This document shows, piece after piece, positions 1-4,878 of a stretch of DNA of 6,349 nt. The notes under the pieces are model-generated. The model did no database searches. It saw only the letters and a list, made by a program, of their open reading frames with translations, and was not told the origin of the DNA. The stretch's first letter is position 1, and the number at the start of each line of letters is the position of its first letter. The DNA is from a bacterium. GTDB lineage: Bacteria > Ratteibacteria > UBA8468. The stretch is from contig DAOWFY010000089.1 in the NCBI GenBank assembly GCA_030637775.1, forward strand, positions 1-6,349. The letters are read 5' to 3'. Position numbers and translations under genes: made by a program.

Positions 1-234
1 TCCGGTATGGTTTGGTCCCAGAAGAATGATTGTATCCGGTAGATTGATTCGGGAATAGACCGCTCCTGCCACCGGCCCCGAGTAGATATAACCCGCATGG
101 GGAACGATGATACCCTTTGCCTCTTCCTTTTCTAAATTTCTCTCCAGATAGGAGGAAAGGTCCTTTTTCAGTTGCTCGGGCTCTGCGGGATAAAACTGGC
201 CAGCAACTGCCGGTTTTCTGATGAGTTTTTTCAT
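1..234 (-). CDS. amrB: MEMO family / AmmeMemoRadiSam system protein B (N-terminal part)
   Basis: Reading the minus strand from the ATG at 234 gives 78 in-frame codons up to the window edge; the C-terminal part (family members are about 260-290 aa) lies outside. Visible family marks are PAVAGQFYP (residues 8-16), PHAGY followed by YSG (45-53) and LGPNHTG (72-78). The two histidines, H46 and H76, correspond to conserved metal-site histidines of MEMO proteins; the cysteine ligand near the C-terminus is not in view. The family resembles class III extradiol dioxygenases and is often found with an AMMECR1 protein and a radical SAM enzyme; its biochemical role in bacteria is not settled. The start overlaps the stop of the upstream GAD gene as ATGA, which suggests translational coupling. 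The SD (AAGGAGG, 236-242) sits only 1 nt from the ATG, which is short, but the family N-terminus fixes this start. Family call is secure; the symbol is conventional. Confidence 0.93.
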   Translation of the reverse strand, partial: MKKLIRKPAVAGQFYPAEPEQLKKDLSSYLERNLEKEEAKGIIVPHAGYIYSGPVAGAVYSRINLPDTIILLGPNHTG

Positions 235-584
235 CCCTCCTTTTTCTTTATCTCGGCCTCAATCACTTCTATTGCCTTTGTCGCTGCTTCTTTGGGCGCA
301 GCAACAAAGATTATCACATCCTTCTCTCCTGCCTCAAACTCCTTCTCGATTACGCTCTTGTCATCTCGGGAAAGCCCATATTTAGGGAGTTCATCGGTAG
401 AGACGAACCCTCTTGCGCCGGCTGCCTCCACCTTCTTTTGAAGCTCGGTAGCAAACGGTTGATCCTCTAAGAGGACACCGGCAAAGCCTTCTGCTCTTGT
501 ACCCATCACCGCTCCTCCAGCATCTAAGATACTTTTAATCAGTTTGGAATTTGTAGAGCCGAAGAGATGCGTTATCTCCTTCAT
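231..584 (-). CDS. Stand-alone GAD-domain protein related to archaeal GatE
   Basis: This 117-aa protein matches, from memory of the family, the GAD domain found inside archaeal GatE (Glu-tRNA(Gln) amidotransferase subunit E) and inserted in bacterial AspRS. The correspondence is nearly end to end: an opening FGSTNSKLIKSIL (residues 8-20), a GG then GFAGVL core (23-38), FATEL (44-48), the signature STDELPKYGL (62-71) resembling the GatE HSDELPxYGI motif, and a closing alpha/beta unit with DVIIFVAA (89-96) and a KA-rich helix. There is no room for a catalytic, tRNA-tail or synthetase domain, so it cannot be GatE or AspRS. In those enzymes GAD is an accessory domain; what it does alone is unknown. 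The likely SD is GGGGGGTGA, about 8 nt before the ATG. It leads a two-gene unit with the MEMO gene, overlapping it by 4 nt. Confidence is high that it is a gene and fairly high for the GAD assignment; the function is unassigned. Confidence 0.8.
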   Translation of the reverse strand: MKEITHLFGSTNSKLIKSILDAGGAVMGTRAEGFAGVLLEDQPFATELQKKVEAAGARGFVSTDELPKYGLSRDDKSVIEKEFEAGEKDVIIFVAAPKEAATKAIEVIEAEIKKKEG

Positions 585-611
585 TCTCTTTTCACCCCCC
601 TAATTACAATT

Positions 612-640
612 ATCTTATCATATCAAAAAAAGAATGGCAA
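612..640 (-). promoter_or_regulatory. Promoter of the GAD-MEMO unit
   Basis: On the minus strand TTGCCA (635-640, 5 of 6 to the -35 consensus) is followed after 17 nt by TAAGAT (612-617, 4 of 6 to TATAAT), with an extended -10 TGA directly before it. The start point would be near 605, giving a leader of about 20 nt that contains the GGGGGGTGA ribosome site. Its -35 box overlaps that of the divergent promoter. Confidence 0.5.
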
Positions 641-663
641 ACCCAAAATAAATATGGTATACT
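634..663 (+). promoter_or_regulatory. Promoter of hps-rraA, possibly leaderless
   Basis: ATGGCA (634-639) lies 18 nt before TATACT (658-663), which has an extended -10 TGG directly upstream. Transcription should begin at about 670-673, practically at the ATG (673). No Shine-Dalgarno sequence precedes the ATG, which fits a leaderless or nearly leaderless message. A perfect TATAAT also occurs at 667-672, but it abuts the ATG and would start transcription inside the gene, so it is not the preferred box. Confidence 0.5.
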
Positions 664-672
664 TTCTATAAT

Positions 673-1959
673 ATGAAGCCAATTCTTCAGGTAGCATTGG
701 ATTTTGTCGATTTGCCTCGTGCTCTCAAGGTAGCCGCCGAGAGCGTTGCTGGGGGAGCTGATCGCATTGAAGCCGGCACTCCTCTGATTAAGAGCCTCGG
801 TTTGGAGGCGGTTAGAGAATTAAGGAAAAGATTCCCCGGTCAGCAGATTGTTGCCGATATGAAGACAATGGACGTGGGCAGAGTTGAGGTGGAGATGGCC
901 GCAAAGGCCGGAGCAGACATCATCTGTGTTATGGGGGCTGCCACAGACAGCACCATCAAGGATGCTATCCGCGCCGGCAGCAATTATGGAGCCAAGATTA
1001 TGGTAGATTTGCTCGGGGTCTCCTCCCCCCTGAAGCGTGCCCAGGAGGTTGAAAAATTTGGTGCAGACTATCTCGGAGTCCATATCAGTATCGATGAACA
1101 GATGGAGGGGAAAATATCCTTTGAGACGATAAAAAAACTATCCAAGAGAACCAATCTTCCCATTGCGGTAGCAGGAGGGATTAATTCCGAGACGGTAGTA
1201 GATGTTCTTGATGCCGGAGCCGAGATCATCATTGTTGGAGGAGCGATTATTAAAGCAGAAAACGCCAGGGAGGCCACCCGGATAATAAAGAAGGCAATGC
1301 AGACAAAGAGGAGAATTAAAACAAAACTCTATAAAAGGGTCACCGAAGAAAATGTTAAGGAGATCTTGCTTTTGGTTTCCACCGCCAATATTTCCGACGC
1401 GATGCACCGGCAAGGAGAATTGGAGGGGATTTTTCCTCTCCTCAAAGGAACAAAATTGGTGGGGAAGGCTTTTACGGTGAGAACCTATCCCGGGGACTGG
1501 TCCAAGCCGGTGGAGGCAGTTGATTCAGCCAAAGAGGGGGAGGTCATCGTTATTGACGCCGGAGGGGTTGGTCCCGCCGTCTGGGGGGAATTGGCCACCA
1601 ATAGTTGTTTGGTAAAGAAGATTGCCGGGGTGGTGATTGACGGGGCAATCCGGGATGCAGGAGAAATAAGGAAAATGAAATTTCCCGCCTTTGCTAAAAC
1701 TGTTACTCCGGCAGCGGGAGAGCCGAAAGGCTTTGGCGAACTGGATATTCCCATTAATGTGGGCGGGAGAAGGGTTTTCCCGGGAGATTGGATCGTTGGG
1801 GATGATGATGGAGTAGTGGTGATTTCCCAGAAAGAGGTAGCCGAGATTACCAATCGGGCAATGGATGTCCTGGAAAAGGAGAATCGGCTGCGCAAGGAGA
1901 TCAGGGATGGCGGCACCCTTTCTAAAATTACCGAACTTTTAAAGTGGGAAAAGAAATAA
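673..1959 (+). CDS. Bifunctional 3-hexulose-6-phosphate synthase / RraA-like fusion
   Basis: The 428-aa product joins two complete domains. Residues 1-210 are an OMP-decarboxylase-superfamily barrel of the HPS type: LQVALD with D10, EAGTPLIK with E33, the ADMKTMD motif with D62, K64 and D67, GVH with H137, and the phosphate-binding VAGGI (166-170) and VGG (188-190) turns. HPS condenses formaldehyde with ribulose 5-phosphate, or runs in reverse to supply ribulose 5-phosphate. Residues about 215-425 are RraA-like: GELATNS (305-311), VVIDGAIRD (320-328) with R327 and D328 at the substrate and metal positions of this fold, and PGDWIVGDDDG (370-380). RraA-fold proteins include 4-hydroxy-4-methyl-2-oxoglutarate aldolase/oxaloacetate decarboxylase as well as the RNase E regulator; the substrate here is unknown. 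The same fusion is annotated in archaea as hexulose-6-phosphate synthase/ribonuclease regulator. No SIS-type isomerase (PHI) is in view. The start is fixed by the family N-terminus; there is no SD. The older symbol rraA would mislead, so none is given. Confidence 0.92.
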   Translation: MKPILQVALDFVDLPRALKVAAESVAGGADRIEAGTPLIKSLGLEAVRELRKRFPGQQIVADMKTMDVGRVEVEMAAKAGADIICVMGAATDSTIKDAIRAGSNYGAKIMVDLLGVSSPLKRAQEVEKFGADYLGVHISIDEQMEGKISFETIKKLSKRTNLPIAVAGGINSETVVDVLDAGAEIIIVGGAIIKAENAREATRIIKKAMQTKRRIKTKLYKRVTEENVKEILLLVSTANISDAMHRQGELEGIFPLLKGTKLVGKAFTVRTYPGDWSKPVEAVDSAKEGEVIVIDAGGVGPAVWGELATNSCLVKKIAGVVIDGAIRDAGEIRKMKFPAFAKTVTPAAGEPKGFGELDIPINVGGRRVFPGDWIVGDDDGVVVISQKEVAEITNRAMDVLEKENRLRKEIRDGGTLSKITELLKWEKK

Positions 1960-2160
1960 AAGGAGTATTGAGAGGAGATGTTTTTGGATACAGAGAGGAT
2001 AATAAACTGCTAAAACTCTGGATTTCCCCACAAATTGCGCTACTAATCTATCTGCTTACTTAGCAATATGCGTAATTAGTCTTCATAGTTTAATCTTGTA
2101 GCAACTCCCTGAAAACCGTCTCTATACTTGCGTTCTAAGGGATTTTCTCAAAGGCGTGAA

Positions 2161-2173
2161 GGGTAGAATACCC
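2161..2173 (+). repeat. Short perfect hairpin GGGTA-gaa-TACCC
   Basis: A 5-bp perfect inverted repeat with a 3-nt loop lies about 20 nt before the lipoprotein promoter. It has no following T-run, so it is not an intrinsic terminator. It could be a protein-binding site or chance. Confidence 0.3.
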
Positions 2174-2181
2174 CTGGAATT

Positions 2182-2189
2182 GGGGGGGG
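2182..2189 (+). repeat. Homopolymer run of eight G next to a -35 box
   Basis: Eight consecutive G end 2 nt before the TTGACA of the lipoprotein promoter. Tracts of this length can vary by slippage during replication, but one sequence cannot show variation. Confidence 0.6.
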
Positions 2190-2191
2190 AT

Positions 2192-2221
2192 TTGACAGTG
2201 TCTTCTTTTATGTGCCATACT
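2192..2221 (+). promoter_or_regulatory. Promoter of the PDZ lipoprotein gene
   Basis: A perfect TTGACA (2192-2197) is followed after 18 nt by CATACT (2216-2221, 4 of 6), with an extended -10 TGC directly upstream. The start point would be near 2228, giving a leader of about 75 nt that ends in the strong SD AGGAGGAGG (2291-2299). Confidence 0.55.
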
Positions 2222-2301
2222 AACAAAATAATGAATCTGCCGGCACTTTCAGAAAGAGGAGAGGTAAGATAGAGGATATAAAACTGAAAGAGGAGGAGGC
2301 A

Positions 2302-3174
2302 ATGGTGAGAACCAAATGTATTTTAGGGTTTGTTTTGGGTCTTTTTATTCTGTTTCTTGCGGGATGCGCCACCACTTCTTATAACGCTAAAAAGTCTATT
2401 TGGCCACCTTCTCATCCCTATTACCAATGGTATCACTATGTTCCTGCAAAGATGGCTTCCACTGAAGAGGCAATTGGTACAATTAAGAATCTTGAGAAAA
2501 ATTTTGTTGATTGGAAGGCTGTTGTACCTTTTTCGTCTCTTGATGTAGACCGATATGGTTTAAGGGCGAAGTGGGAATGGACGGAAACCAAGCAATATAG
2601 CACTTATGAGCCTTCTTACGGCGGATTTTTTGTTGGTCGGCGTTATATACCAACCTATAGCGGGTCCTACCGGGCTCACGAGCACAAAGAAAAGCATAGG
2701 GACAGTTTAATTATTCCTTTCACTGAAGTATCAGCACTCATTTTAAGATACCTACCTACTACAAAAAGACGTTTTAAGTGGGGTTTGATAGTTTCTCTGA
2801 AGGATAAGAAGGTTATTGCTTTAAGGTGCTTAGATGAAAAGTCTGCTCGACAACTTGCCAATGCTATTACCACATTATCAAATTTTGACTCCCTGAGCAT
2901 GCCCAGATTGGGTTTTGGATTTCGGGTACTTACTGCCGAACAATCGGAAGCGCTTAATCTTGGACCTGGGATTGGAACCTTGGTTTATGACGTTGCCATA
3001 GGTAGTCCTGCTTATAAGGCAGGAATCAAATTTTTAGATGTAATAATGGAAATTGATGGTGTTCCATCAGAGAAATATAATTATTCGAAGCTCAAAAACC
3101 CCAGTAAAAAGTCTGTATCCATGAAGATTCTCAGGGATGGGAATTATTCTATTGTTGAGATACCGTTGTTTTAA
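2302..3174 (+). CDS. PDZ-domain lipoprotein of unknown function
   Basis: The 290-aa product begins with a typical lipoprotein signal: a short basic start, a hydrophobic stretch (7-20) and lipobox LAGC with Cys22, so it should be exported and lipid-anchored. The middle part (about 50-195) is not recognised by family. It has an aromatic, Tyr/Gly/Ser-rich segment (98-123) and then alternating strands, IPFTEVSALIL (138-148) and KWGLIVSLKDKKVIAL (159-174), ending in a helix (177-193); this order resembles a PH-like fold, which is only an inference. Residues about 202-290 are a PDZ domain, with the GFGF ligand loop (204-207), the GTLVYDVAIGSPAYKAGIK segment (225-243) and DVIMEIDG (246-253). No protease triad is seen, so a scaffold or peptide-binding role is more likely than proteolysis. 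The start is supported by AGGAGG five nt upstream and by the signal peptide. It stands alone with its own promoter. The gene is convincing; its function is unassigned. Confidence 0.88.
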   Translation: MVRTKCILGFVLGLFILFLAGCATTSYNAKKSIWPPSHPYYQWYHYVPAKMASTEEAIGTIKNLEKNFVDWKAVVPFSSLDVDRYGLRAKWEWTETKQYSTYEPSYGGFFVGRRYIPTYSGSYRAHEHKEKHRDSLIIPFTEVSALILRYLPTTKRRFKWGLIVSLKDKKVIALRCLDEKSARQLANAITTLSNFDSLSMPRLGFGFRVLTAEQSEALNLGPGIGTLVYDVAIGSPAYKAGIKFLDVIMEIDGVPSEKYNYSKLKNPSKKSVSMKILRDGNYSIVEIPLF

Positions 3175-3378
3175 TTCTAAATTTCGTAATAGTTAAGTTT
3201 TCCCAATATTCTATTTCCTCCCTACCCCCCATTTTGCCTTTAGTATACAAAAGTGAAACAATTACCTGAGATAACCCCTAAAGCACCCCCAAATTATACC
3301 TAAAACTACCGCAAAACAGCAAAGATGAAATTATTCTTTCCAGTCTGGTACCAAAATCCGTAGAATTCACGATGGCGG

Positions 3379-3407
3379 TTGACAAAAAATTTCATGTATG
3401 GTATTCT
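3379..3407 (+). promoter_or_regulatory. Promoter of the toxin-antitoxin pair
   Basis: A perfect TTGACA (3379-3384) stands 17 nt before TATTCT (3402-3407, 4 of 6), with an extended -10 TGG directly before it. The TATGGTAT core is the same as in the hps-rraA promoter at 653-660. Transcription should start near 3414. The rest of the 3175-3450 gap holds nothing recognisable apart from the inverted repeat and SD described separately. Confidence 0.65.
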
Positions 3408-3409
3408 TA

Positions 3410-3421
3410 AATTTGGAAATT
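3410..3421 (+). promoter_or_regulatory. Possible operator: inverted repeat AATTT-gg-AAATT
   Basis: A perfect inverted repeat with 5-bp arms falls on the expected transcription start of the toxin-antitoxin pair. AbrB-type antitoxins usually repress their own promoter, so this is a candidate binding site, but AT-rich repeats this short arise by chance. A second 8-bp palindrome, TTAATTAA (3428-3435), overlaps the edge of the SD. Confidence 0.3.
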
Positions 3422-3450
3422 CACATCTTAATTAAGGAGGTGCAAAGAGC

Positions 3451-3726
3451 ATGAATAAAAGGATTTATGTAAGGACCCATGGACAAATTACTCTTCCAAT
3501 AAATTTACGAAGGTTCTTTCATATTGAGAAAGGAGATGTAGTGGAGGTCGAGAAAACAAAGAGGGGAATTTTGTTAAAGCCCCGCAAGACAATAGACTCT
3601 ACTCAAGCTTATTTCTGGACCAAAGAGTGGCAAGAGGAAGAAAGAAAAGTGGATGAGGATTATAAAGCAGGACGGTTCAAGGAAGTAAAGAGTGTTAAAC
3701 AATTTCTAAAGGAACTTCATCAATGA
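3451..3726 (+). CDS. AbrB/SpoVT-type antitoxin
   Basis: The 91-aa product has an N-terminal SpoVT-AbrB swapped-hairpin DNA-binding domain (residues about 4-46), seen in RTHGQITLPINLR (8-20) and KGDVVEVEKTKRGILLKPR (27-45). It has a charged C-terminal tail (about 50-91) containing AYFWTKEWQEEERKVDEDYK, of the kind expected to wrap and neutralise a partner toxin. It is preceded by a near-ideal SD, AAGGAGGTG (3434-3442), 8 nt before the ATG. The stop overlaps the next ATG as ATGA, the usual antitoxin-first arrangement. It should bind its own promoter, alone or together with the toxin. The antitoxin call rests on both the domain and the neighbour; a free-standing AbrB regulator is unlikely given this tail. 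Confidence 0.9.
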   Translation: MNKRIYVRTHGQITLPINLRRFFHIEKGDVVEVEKTKRGILLKPRKTIDSTQAYFWTKEWQEEERKVDEDYKAGRFKEVKSVKQFLKELHQ

Positions 3727-3980
3727 TAGTGCGTTGGACAGATAGGTTTACGCAAGCATATGAAAAGTTGCCTTTAGAAATCCAGAAGCGCTTTGACGAG
3801 AAAATAAAACTTTTTAAATCAAATCCAAAACATCCCTCTCTTAATATCCATAGAGTGAGGAGAACATTTGGTATTTGGGAAGCCTATGTGACCAAAAGTT
3901 ACCGCTGGACGTTTGAATTTATTAGGGGTGGAGTCAAATTAAGGGTGATTGGAACTCACGGCATCCTGAGGAATCCCTGA
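3723..3980 (+). CDS. RelE/ParE-superfamily toxin
   Basis: The 85-aa product has the size and layout of RelE/ParE-fold toxins: an N-terminal strand (MIVRWTDRF), two helices (about 9-33), HPSLNIHRV (37-45), then a central sheet with IWEAYVTKSYRWTFEF (51-66) and a closing VIGTHG (75-80). K58, R61 and H79 are at positions often functional in the mRNA-cleaving (RelE/YafQ-like) branch, but I cannot tell an mRNA interferase from a gyrase poison by eye. It overlaps the antitoxin stop by 4 nt and also has its own SD (AAAGGAA, 3708-3714) 8 nt upstream. It is complete and shows no sign of decay. The gene downstream begins within 38 nt with no clear promoter of its own, so read-through from this pair is likely. 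Confidence 0.88.
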   Translation: MIVRWTDRFTQAYEKLPLEIQKRFDEKIKLFKSNPKHPSLNIHRVRRTFGIWEAYVTKSYRWTFEFIRGGVKLRVIGTHGILRNP

Positions 3981-4018
3981 TTTTGACAAGAGAGAAAAAA
4001 GGGAGCTGGGTTCTTACG

Positions 4019-4864
4019 ATGGTGAAAATAGTTAAGAAGGAAATACTGGCCGAGGGGATTAAGAGAATTGAGGTTTTAGCCCCGGATATTGCCAAAAAAG
4101 CAATGCCCGGTCAATTTGTCGTCTTAAAAATCGATGAAAAGGGAGAAAGGATTCCCCTGACCATTGCCAAGAAAAATTTAAAGGAAGGAACAATATCCTT
4201 AATCTTTCAAGAGGTAGGGAGAACAACGAAGAGATTGGGTGTGCTTGGTGAGGGAGAAAGGATTCTAAATTTGGCCGGACCATTGGGAAAACCGGCTGAA
4301 ATCAGAAATTATGGAGGGCTCCCGTCCGGTGGACGGGATGGAAGGGTGGTGGCTATCGGCGGAGGTGTGGGGGCGGCGGTGGTCTATCCCCTGGCAGGTG
4401 CCTTGAAGGAGGCGGGAAATGCTATCCTCTCTATTTTAGGGGCAAGAAGCAAAAATTTTCTCATTTTAGAGAAAGAGCTAAGGAAGATCAGTGATAAATT
4501 TTTTCTTACCACCGATGATGGCTCGGCCGGAGAAAAGGGTTTTGTCTCCGATATCTTAAAAAGGTTAATTGAGCAAAAAGAGAAAATAGATTTGGTAATT
4601 ACTGCTGGTCCTTTAGTGATGATGAAGGTAATCAGCCAGATCACAGAGCCTTTCCATCTAAAAACAAGGGTGAGTCTGAATCCGATCATGGTTGATGGAA
4701 CCGGAATGTGTGGCAGTTGCCGGGTAAGGATTGGAAATAAATCAAAGTTTGTTTGTGTTGACGGTCCAGAGTTTGATGGAGATTTGGTAGATTTTGATAC
4801 CCTTATTGCCCGCAGTAAACTCTTCTCCGAACAGGAGCAACTTGCATTAAGAGGGATAAGGTGA
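4019..4864 (+). CDS. nfnA: NfnA-type ferredoxin-NADP+ reductase subunit alpha (FAD, [2Fe-2S])
   Basis: The 281-aa product belongs to the NfnA / sulfide dehydrogenase beta / GltA-like branch of the ferredoxin-NADP+ reductase family. In order it shows an FAD-binding barrel with GERIPLTIA (42-50), a nucleotide-binding domain opening with AIGGGVGAA (112-120), TAGPLVMM (195-202), and a C-terminal cluster loop with D226, C231, C234 and C246 within MVDGTGMCGSCR and KFVCVDGPEFDG. An Asp plus three Cys set is known for the NfnA [2Fe-2S] cluster. With NfnB such proteins bifurcate electrons among NADPH, NADH and ferredoxin. NfnB normally lies next door but is not in view; pilM follows instead. I chose the ATG at 4019 because the family N-terminus begins there, although its SD (GGGAG) is 13 nt away. 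A TTG at 3983, 2 nt after the toxin stop and with GAGGA 10 nt upstream, would add 12 unconserved residues. A short insert (LPSGGRDG, 101-108) is encoded by a palindrome. Confidence 0.88.
   Translation: MVKIVKKEILAEGIKRIEVLAPDIAKKAMPGQFVVLKIDEKGERIPLTIAKKNLKEGTISLIFQEVGRTTKRLGVLGEGERILNLAGPLGKPAEIRNYGGLPSGGRDGRVVAIGGGVGAAVVYPLAGALKEAGNAILSILGARSKNFLILEKELRKISDKFFLTTDDGSAGEKGFVSDILKRLIEQKEKIDLVITAGPLVMMKVISQITEPFHLKTRVSLNPIMVDGTGMCGSCRVRIGNKSKFVCVDGPEFDGDLVDFDTLIARSKLFSEQEQLALRGIR
4320..4338 (+). repeat. Perfect 8-bp-stem palindrome inside nfnA
   Basis: TCCCGTCC-GGT-GGACGGGA is a perfect inverted repeat with a 3-nt centre. It is much richer in G and C than its surroundings and encodes part of the LPSGGRDG segment between the FAD and NAD(P) domains. 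It looks like a small palindromic element that inserted in frame; no second copy was seen in this window. Confidence 0.75.
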
Positions 4865-4870
4865 TATAAT
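4842..4870 (+). promoter_or_regulatory. Promoter of pilM-pilN, probably leaderless
   Basis: TTGCAT (4842-4847) is followed after exactly 17 nt by a perfect TATAAT (4865-4870). Only 8 nt separate the -10 box from the pilM ATG (4879), so transcription should begin at or within 2 nt of the start codon. The -35 lies inside the end of nfnA and the -10 fills the short intergenic gap. The nearest SD-like sequence, AAGGTGA (4858-4864), is 14 nt from the ATG, too far for ideal use, and would be absent from a leaderless message. Confidence 0.65.
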
Positions 4871-4878
4871 AAATCATT

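Larger units (their letters stand above)
1960..2301. other. Intergenic region without a credible gene
   Basis: No open frame of useful length or convincing ribosome site was seen on either strand; the longest ATG-started frames noticed are about 11-20 codons. The stretch holds a small hairpin (2161-2173), a run of eight G (2182-2189), a good promoter (2192-2221) and the 5' leader of the lipoprotein gene. No terminator with a U-tract is visible after the fusion gene. Confidence 0.6.

Noticed and set aside
172-441. Plus-strand frame of 89 codons across the MEMO/GAD junction
   Set aside because: It is opposite two genes with clear family motifs and has a low-complexity Ser/Phe-rich product.
1485-1916. 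Open minus-strand frame (143 codons) inside the HPS-RraA gene
   Set aside because: Antisense shadow of the RraA domain, rich in Pro and Ser, with no family resemblance.
1978-2013. Small frame of 11 codons after AGGAG following the fusion gene
   Set aside because: Too short, with spacing too tight and no conserved features; probably chance.
2034-2080. Imperfect inverted repeats (ATTGC/GCAAT, ACTAAT/ATTAGT) as a riboswitch or small RNA
   Set aside because: Arms are short and AT-rich with mismatched spacing; no known motif is recognised.
2161-2190. Hairpin plus G-run as a transcription terminator for the fusion gene
   Set aside because: The stem is only 5 bp and is followed by G, not T, and it lies about 200 nt after the stop codon.
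3983-4011. TTGACA before nfnA as a -35 box
   Set aside because: At 17 nt downstream the sequence is CTGGGT, with no -10-like hexamer at normal spacing.
3983-4018. TTG start for nfnA giving 12 extra residues
   Set aside because: Has a possible GAGGA site, but the extension is not part of the family N-terminus, which begins MVKIV at 4019. Kept as a noted alternative.
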